Shown here in pieces: positions 7,466 through 11,552 of a stretch of 11,552 nt of DNA. The notes beneath the pieces are model-generated. The model searched no databases. It saw nothing but the letters and a program-made list of their open reading frames with translations, and was not told where the DNA came from. The position numbers were made by a program, and so were the translations under genes. Position 1 is the stretch's first letter, and the number at the start of each line of letters is the position of its first letter. The stretch comes from an uncultured Porphyromonadaceae bacterium (GTDB taxonomy: Bacteria > Bacteroidota > Bacteroidia > Bacteroidales > Muribaculaceae): contig CAMWRO010000064.1 in NCBI GenBank assembly GCA_947176615.1, positions 1-11,552 on the forward strand, given 5' to 3'.

Positions 7466-9913
7466 ATGAAAGACTATGCACTTAGCCTGAGACCGGCGAC
7501 ATTGCTGCTCGCCATGCTCATATCCTTTACAGGACTGTGTGCCGACCGGCTCGAACTGTGGTATGACCGTCCCGCAGGAGAATGGGACGAGGCTCTACCC
7601 GTCGGGAACTCCCATCTCGGAGGGATGATTTACGGCGGCACCGCCACTGACGAAATCCAGCTCAACGACGAGACGCTGTGGGGCGGCGGCCCGCACCGCA
7701 ACGACAACCCCCGCGCCAAGGAGAACCTTGCCAAGGTGCGCGACCTGATTTTTGCCGACCGCCGCGCCGAGGCTCAGCACCTCATCGACAGCACTTTCAC
7801 CACCGGGCGCAACGGTATGCCCTACCAGACTGTCGGGAGTCTCTTTCTTGACTTCGGCCACACCGGCGCCACCGACTACCGCCGCGCGCTCGACATTGAA
7901 AACGCCGTAGCCACGGTGACTTACAGCGACAACGGCACCCGCTACCGCCGCGAGTACATCTCATCGCTGGCCGACGACGTGATTATCATCCGTCTGACAG
8001 CCGACACCCCGGGCAGCCTGACATTCAAGGCATCTTTCAACTCCCCGCTGAAACACCGCGTCAAGACATCGGGGCGGCAGATGGTCATAAATGTCGACGG
8101 AGCCTCCCACGAAGGGGTCGAGGGGGTGGTCAAGGATGTGACCCTCGTGGAATTTGTCCCGACCGGGGGCAAAATCAAGGCCGAGGGAGAGACTTTTGCC
8201 GTCACCAATGCCGATGATGTGACCGTCTACATCTCGTCGGCCACAAACTTTGTCAATTACAACGACGTGTCGGGCAATGCCGCCGCCAAGGCCCGCGCTA
8301 TATTGAAAAAAGCCAAGGCCAAACCTGTGGCCGCCGCATTTGCCGACCACACGGCCAGATACCGTGAACAGTTTGACCGCGTGAGCCTCAGGCTCGGAGG
8401 AGAGGAGAGAGACATACACACAAATCTCCCCACCGACGAGCGCATCCGCAACTTCGCGGCCGACAATGACCCGGCTCTCGCGTCGCTCCTGTTCCAGTTT
8501 GGCCGCTACCTTCTCATTTCCTCGTCTCAGCCGGGGGGACAACCCGCCAACCTTCAGGGGATATGGAACCGCGAGGCATTTGCCCCGTGGGACAGCAAAT
8601 ATACCGTCAACATCAACCTCCAGATGAACTACTGGCCTGCCGAGGTGACCAATCTCAGCGAGTGTCACGAGCCGCTGTTCATGATGCTGCGGGAGCTTTC
8701 GCAGACAGGAGCAGGTACGGCACGGGATATGTATGGCTGCCGAGGATGGGTGCTGCACCACAACACCGACCTGTGGCGCAGCACGGGACTCGTCGACCCG
8801 GCATTCTGGGCGATGTGGCCCAACGGCGGCGCATGGCTCTGCACCCACCTGTGGGAACACTACCTCTATACGGGCGACAAGGAATTTCTCGCCGCGGCCT
8901 ACCCTGTCATGAAAGGAGCCTGTGACTTCTTCCTCGACTACATGGCCGAGCATCCCCGCCACGGCTGGATGGTCACCGTTCCATCCAATTCTCCCGAACA
9001 TGGTCCCGGGGGTGCCGAGACCAACGCGGGGGTGTCGACAATAGCGGGTAGCACGATGGACAACCAGATTGTCTACGAGCTTTTCTCGGCCACGCGCAAC
9101 ACCGCCGGTATTCTCGGGAACGACAGCGGGTATGCCGCCATGCTGAAAAACCGCATCGACAGCCTCCCGCCCATGCAGATAGGCCGTCACAACCAGCTTC
9201 AGGAATGGATCGAGGATGTCGATGACCCCAACGACCAACACCGCCACATCTCCCACGCATTCGGCCTCTATCCCGGCAATCAGATTTCCCCCTACCGTCA
9301 CCCGCGCCTGTTTCAGGCTGTCAGAAACACGCTGATTCAGCGCGGCGACGAGGCTACGGGATGGTCAATCGGCTGGAAAATCAATCTGTGGGCGCGGCAG
9401 CTCGACGGAAACCACGCCTACCGGATTATCCGCAACCTTTTCAACGAGCGGCTGTATCCCAACATGTTTGACGCCCACCCGCCGTTTCAGATTGACGGCA
9501 ACTTCGGCTATACCGCCGGTGTGGCCGAGATGCTGATGCAGAGCCACGACGGGGCGTTGCACCTGCTGCCCGCGCTGCCCGACGAGTGGGAGTCTGGTCA
9601 TGTGACCGGACTCGTGGCCCGCGGCGGCTTTGAGGTCGACATGGCTTGGCAGGACGGTCAGATTGATTCCGTCACAGTCAAGTCCCGCCTCGGCGGGATG
9701 TTGCGCCTCCGCAGCTATGTGCCGCTCACAGGCGAGGGTCTTAAAGAGGCATCGGGCGACAACCGCAACCTGTTCTACGCGGTCAACGAAATCAAGGAAC
9801 CGCTTGTTTCGACAGAGATACGTCCCCAATATCCGCAGTTGAAAAGAGTGTTTGAATATGATGTAATGACCACACCGGGACAGACAGTGACACTGAATCG
9901 AGGTGAAAAGTGA
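7466..9913 (+). CDS. Exported GH95 alpha-L-fucosidase
   Basis: This 815-residue protein is a GH95 inverting alpha-L-fucosidase, a family typically releasing alpha-1,2-linked fucose; some members act on galactose. A signal peptide ends near residue 26 (LISFTGLCA). The cysteine there lacks a proper lipobox, so a soluble exported protein is more likely than a lipoprotein. The N-terminal beta domain covers about 29-275 (ELWYDRPAGEWDEALPVGNSHLGGMIYG), a linker about 280-330, the (alpha/alpha)6 barrel about 335-700, and a C-terminal beta domain the remainder. By comparison with the Bifidobacterium AfcA active site, Asn382 and Asn384 (VNINLQMNYWP), Glu511 (SNSPEH, acid) and Asp677 (QIDGNFG) are the probable catalytic residues. 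HRHISHAFGLYPG is another family hallmark. The gene has its own promoter and leader, separate from the upstream operon. Confidence 0.94.
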   Translation: MKDYALSLRPATLLLAMLISFTGLCADRLELWYDRPAGEWDEALPVGNSHLGGMIYGGTATDEIQLNDETLWGGGPHRNDNPRAKENLAKVRDLIFADRRAEAQHLIDSTFTTGRNGMPYQTVGSLFLDFGHTGATDYRRALDIENAVATVTYSDNGTRYRREYISSLADDVIIIRLTADTPGSLTFKASFNSPLKHRVKTSGRQMVINVDGASHEGVEGVVKDVTLVEFVPTGGKIKAEGETFAVTNADDVTVYISSATNFVNYNDVSGNAAAKARAILKKAKAKPVAAAFADHTARYREQFDRVSLRLGGEERDIHTNLPTDERIRNFAADNDPALASLLFQFGRYLLISSSQPGGQPANLQGIWNREAFAPWDSKYTVNINLQMNYWPAEVTNLSECHEPLFMMLRELSQTGAGTARDMYGCRGWVLHHNTDLWRSTGLVDPAFWAMWPNGGAWLCTHLWEHYLYTGDKEFLAAAYPVMKGACDFFLDYMAEHPRHGWMVTVPSNSPEHGPGGAETNAGVSTIAGSTMDNQIVYELFSATRNTAGILGNDSGYAAMLKNRIDSLPPMQIGRHNQLQEWIEDVDDPNDQHRHISHAFGLYPGNQISPYRHPRLFQAVRNTLIQRGDEATGWSIGWKINLWARQLDGNHAYRIIRNLFNERLYPNMFDAHPPFQIDGNFGYTAGVAEMLMQSHDGALHLLPALPDEWESGHVTGLVARGGFEVDMAWQDGQIDSVTVKSRLGGMLRLRSYVPLTGEGLKEASGDNRNLFYAVNEIKEPLVSTEIRPQYPQLKRVFEYDVMTTPGQTVTLNRGEK

Positions 9914-9962
9914 AGATAATAGTTCTTTCGCCACGTTCCTTCACCTTTCACCGTTTATTTTC
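9902..9962 (+). terminator. Possible terminator hairpin overlapping the GH95 stop codon
   Basis: GGTGAAAAGTGAAG (9902-9915) pairs with CTTCACCTTTCACC (9939-9952) at 13 of 14 positions across a 23-nt loop. A T-rich run (GTTTATTTTC) follows. The left arm includes the last codons and the TGA stop of the GH95 gene. The stem is A/T-rich and the loop long, so termination may be partial, and read-through into the lipoprotein gene is plausible. Confidence 0.45.
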
Positions 9963-9984
9963 ATCATAAATAACAATCTCAATT

Positions 9985-10662
9985 ATGAAAAAAATCTGCT
10001 TTATCGCGGGGATTGCCGCAATAACATTGTCGGTTGCCTCCTGCGGGGGTAACTCCTCAACCGCCTCGGGCAGCGGTCAGGACTCGGTACAGATGGCGGT
10101 GCCTGTAAACGAAATCGACACCGCTGCGTTGCGGGCCGAGGCCGAGCCGTCAATCCGTCAGACCGTTACGTCGCTTTATGACAGTCAGAAAAAGGAGACT
10201 GCCCTTACCAAGCTCGACGCAAAGTATTTTACCCCCGAGTTCATAAAAGCCTTTAGCGAGCCGAAAGCAGCGTTGGAGGCCGAGAGCAAAAAGGAGATAC
10301 CCAACAAGGGTGGCCTGATGCCGGGAGTCAACACCGTTCCGTATGACCTTCTCTATGGCAGCAATGACGAACCGGCGCCCGACGGCACGGAATGGTCGGA
10401 ACACGGAAAGTATGTAATCTCCGACATTCAGTTTGACGAAAACGGCAATGCGGTCGTAACCGTCATGGCCACCATTAAACGGACAATCTTCAATTTTGAA
10501 GAAGACCGCGAAACGGTTGATTACCGTAAGGCAACCGTCGCCCTCATCCTTACCCCCGTTGACGGGAAATGGCTCATCGACGACATCCGTTTCAAAGACA
10601 CCGGCTCCTTCCGCCAAGCCATCGAAAACGGCAAAGCATTCGACACCGTATGGTACACATGA
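9985..10662 (+). CDS. Small lipoprotein of unknown function (DUF3828/NTF2-like candidate)
   Basis: This 225-residue protein opens with a lipoprotein signal peptide. MKKICFIAGIAAITLSVASC ends in a VASC lipobox, so Cys20 is the predicted lipidated residue. The following residues (GGNSSTASGSGQD) lack the acidic run that marks surface-exported Bacteroidetes lipoproteins, so a periplasm-facing location is favoured. After a Ser/Gly-rich linker, residues about 45-225 form a compact domain. Its YDSQKKET...YFTPEFIKAFSE, ...ISDIQFDENGNAVVTVMA and ...VDGKWLIDDIRF segments resemble the DUF3828/NTF2-like pattern of a helix followed by a curved sheet. That assignment is tentative and no catalytic residues are evident. 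It lies 71 bp after the GH95 gene with no recognisable promoter of its own. Confidence 0.8.
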   Translation: MKKICFIAGIAAITLSVASCGGNSSTASGSGQDSVQMAVPVNEIDTAALRAEAEPSIRQTVTSLYDSQKKETALTKLDAKYFTPEFIKAFSEPKAALEAESKKEIPNKGGLMPGVNTVPYDLLYGSNDEPAPDGTEWSEHGKYVISDIQFDENGNAVVTVMATIKRTIFNFEEDRETVDYRKATVALILTPVDGKWLIDDIRFKDTGSFRQAIENGKAFDTVWYT

Positions 10663-10673
10663 TGTAATAAAAC

Positions 10674-10874
10674 TTAAGTAGATGTTCAAATTAAAACGAT
10701 AAATTTTTACAGTAGATGCCGAGGGGGTATCTTGCATATCAACAGCTTGTCCTTTTGGGCCGTTTTGGACTTGTCGCTCAGTCGCATAGCTCGCTATGCT
10801 CCTTCGCTCCGCAACCAAAACGCCTCCAAAATGACCGCGCTTTTGATATACATTTAATCTGAACATCTACTTAA
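10674..10874. mobile_element. MITE-like element with 22-bp terminal inverted repeats
   Basis: The ends are 10674-10695 and 10853-10874. Both read TTAAGTAGATGTTCA inward, and the full 22-bp arms match at 21 of 22 positions. The element is 201 bp, too short for a transposase, and lies 11 bp after the lipoprotein stop codon. Each end carries TTAA, which could be either the outermost repeat bases or a duplicated target site. AGTAGATG recurs at 10711-10718. The centre holds nested inverted repeats: GGCCGTTTTGG (10758-10768) against CCAAAACGCC (10815-10824), enclosing GCATAGC-tc-GCTATGC (10784-10799). These features fit a non-autonomous transposon or a mobile palindromic element. No related transposase is present in the window. 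Confidence 0.8.
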
Positions 10875-10887
10875 CGGTAATTTCGTT

Positions 10888-10947
10888 GAGCCCGCAGGGC
10901 GATGTGCCGGTAATAAGACGGTTACCACCACATCGCCCTACGGGCTC
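10888..10947. repeat. 19-bp inverted repeat with nested GCCCnnnGGGC hairpins
   Basis: The left arm 10888-10906 starts GAGCCCGCAGGGCG and the right arm 10929-10947 ends CGCCCTACGGGCTC. They match at 18 of 19 positions, and the stem can extend inward through GGTAA/TTACC. Each arm alone also folds as a small hairpin (GCCC, three-base loop, GGGC). It lies downstream of the MITE-like element, too far from the lipoprotein stop codon, and without a T-tract, to be called its terminator. Confidence 0.8.
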
Positions 10948-11017
10948 AGTTATTTTGGGTGGTGCCGATACCCCTTTCCCCGCATTCCGCTCCGCTCCAT
11001 ACGGGGTTTAACACAAT

Positions 11018-11037
11018 ATCGCCCTGCGGGCTCAGTT
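11018..11037. repeat. Third copy of the GCCCnnnGGGC module
   Basis: ATCGCCCTGCGGGCTCAGTT differs from 10932-10951 only in the hairpin loop (TGC here, TAC there). Just upstream, CCCCG (10978-10982) and CGGGG (11002-11006) form another short stem. Confidence 0.75.
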
Positions 11038-11050
11038 TGCAATGCAAATT

Positions 11051-11087
11051 GTAGGGGCGCGATAAATCGCAACGCCACTAACTTAAC
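11051..11087 (-). repeat. Inverted copy of the GTTAAG...GCGATttaTCGC repeat module
   Basis: Read on the minus strand, this block aligns with 199-236 and with the module beginning at 11447. Its hairpin is GCGA, loop taaa on the plus strand, TCGC at 11059-11070. It sits directly outside the left arm of the large inverted repeat (11102-11186), in the position and orientation expected if it were the mirror of a block beyond the right arm. Confidence 0.6.
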
Positions 11088-11101
11088 GCCATCTATAGTC
11101 A

Positions 11102-11369
11102 GCGGCAGAGCCGCCGATTACGCGGTGTAGCCGCGTCTCAACGTTAGCCACATGCAACCGCGCCTTTAGGTGCGGGCAGCGTGTGGTCAATAGCGCATAT
11201 CTGATTTTACGGCGGCGGAGCTGCCGGTCTTGACAGGGAATGACCGGCTACGATGCAGCCGATTCTGGACAGAAAACGTAGAAAACCCACGCTGCGCGCA
11301 CCTAAAGGCGCGCTTGCATGGGCCTAACGTTAAGGCGCGGCTACACCGCGCAATCGGCGGCGATGCCGC
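11102..11369. repeat. 85-bp imperfect inverted repeat, three hairpins per arm
   Basis: The left arm (11102-11186) and the reverse complement of the right arm (11285-11369) align without gaps at 74 of 85 positions, separated by 98 nt. Each arm contains three hairpins. In the left arm these are GCGGC-aga-GCCGC (11102-11114), ACGCGG-tgtag-CCGCGT (11120-11136), and a longer stem bounded by CCACA/TGTGG with an inner CCGCGCC-ttta-GGTGCGG (11148-11186). The matching right-arm positions are 11357-11369, 11335-11351 and 11285-11323. Most differences between the arms preserve these stems or fall in loops. The spacer has its own small stem (CCGGTC 11224-11229, GACCGG 11242-11247). No T-tract or coding frame of note accompanies it. 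Confidence 0.85.
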
Positions 11370-11422
11370 ACCTGTTAGCGACGTTGTGACCCACAGAGGG
11401 TGTGGTGACCGATTTATCCATG
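11235..11422. repeat. Right copy of the 188-bp direct repeat
   Basis: This is the same orientation and sequence as window positions 1-188, with a single substitution (T at 11266). It begins in the spacer of the large inverted repeat and contains the whole right arm. With the copy at 1-188 it brackets all five genes and the MITE-like element. Confidence 0.9.
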
Positions 11423-11552
11423 TATGAATTTCTTCGGAACGGTTGCGTTAAGTTAGCGACATTGCGTCGGGACGCGACGGGGCGATGTTGTGACCCGCAG
11501 AGGGCGCGGTGACCGATTTATCCATGTATGAATTTCTTCGGAACGGTTGCGT
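11383..11552. repeat. Tandem repeat, 104-bp period, running off the window
   Basis: Positions 11383-11448 and 11487-11552 align over 66 bp with three differences, all within GACCC(A/G)CAGAGGG(T/C)G(T/C)GG. The shared part continues through GATTTATCCATGTATGAATT and TCTTCGGAACGGTTGCGT. Between the copies is the GTTAAGTTAGCGACATTGCG module (from 11447), with a GCGT-cggg-ACGC hairpin. The array is cut by the window end, so its copy number is unknown. Confidence 0.85.

Noticed and set aside
7466..7545. GH95 protein as a lipoprotein through the cysteine in FTGLCAD
   Set aside because: The residue before the cysteine is Leu, not Gly, Ala or Ser, so the lipobox is not met; ordinary signal-peptidase cleavage fits better.
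7961..9301. Long minus-strand reading frame opposite the GH95 gene (similar ones at 1034-2110 and 5778-6572)
   Set aside because: These are antisense shadows produced by strong third-position GC preference in the real genes, which carry intact catalytic motifs on the plus strand.
10150..10866. A 238-codon minus-strand reading frame joining the MITE-like element to the lipoprotein gene's antisense strand
   Set aside because: About two thirds is the antisense of a gene with a convincing lipobox and domain. It has no signal, domain or promoter of its own; only the portion within the element is kept, as a low-interest finding.
11285..11369. Integron attC-like site suggested by GCCTAAC and GTTA motifs
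   Set aside because: GCCTAAC fits the RYYYAAC core, but no matching GTTRRRY partner occurs at the right place, and the fold is three separate hairpins instead of one bulged attC stem. No integrase or cassette structure is present.
11230..11427. A 65-codon plus-strand reading frame inside the right repeat copy
   Set aside because: It starts at TTG, lies wholly in palindromic repeat DNA, is Arg/His/Cys-rich from translated GC hairpins, and ends differently in the left copy. Selection here appears to act on the hairpins, not on codons.
10888..11552. CRISPR array
   Set aside because: Repeats are of differing lengths, orientations and spacing, with no uniform direct repeat and unique spacers, and no cas genes.

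Overview
The window reads as a gut-type Bacteroidota (Bacteroidales) chromosome fragment. The evidence is the gene repertoire (large exported glycoside hydrolases in series), A-rich translation starts without strong Shine-Dalgarno sequences, one promoter matching the Bacteroidetes TTTG / TAnnTTTG pattern, and a Bacteroidales-style lipoprotein. The coding DNA is GC-rich, with third positions dominated by C and G. This fits Muribaculaceae or another high-GC Bacteroidales lineage, but the sequence does not prove the genus.

Layout. Positions 1-188 are an interspersed repeat that recurs almost unchanged at 11235-11422. Three plus-strand genes then run with 15-16 bp gaps: a GH2 beta-galactosidase-type enzyme (269-2686, TTG start), a GH38 alpha-mannosidase (2702-5842) and a GH43 enzyme with a C-terminal CBM6-like module (5859-7334). 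A strong intrinsic terminator (7358-7390) ends this operon. Its T-tract merges directly into a Bacteroidetes-type promoter (7388-7419) for the next gene, a GH95 alpha-L-fucosidase (7466-9913), whose leader carries a tandem decamer. A small lipoprotein of unknown function follows (9985-10662).

The last 890 bp hold no gene I can support and are almost entirely repeats. They contain a 201-bp MITE-like element with 22-bp terminal inverted repeats (10674-10874), GCCCnnnGGGC hairpin modules (10888-11037), an 85-bp imperfect inverted repeat (11102-11186 / 11285-11369), the second copy of the 188-bp repeat, and a 104-bp-period tandem repeat running off the window.

The four enzymes all carry signal peptides and all are exo-acting family types. 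Together they would trim beta-galactosyl, alpha-mannosyl, alpha-fucosyl and GH43-type (arabinosyl, xylosyl or galactosyl) caps in the periplasm or outside the cell, which suits a branched heteroglycan. No SusC/SusD pair, sulfatase, transporter or regulator is in the window, so the substrate cannot be fixed. I see no defence system or other clearly new protein system.

The most interesting signal is in the non-coding repeats. The differences between repeat copies fall so as to preserve hairpins (paired compensatory changes, or changes confined to loops). This points to a modular structured element acting as RNA or single-stranded DNA.
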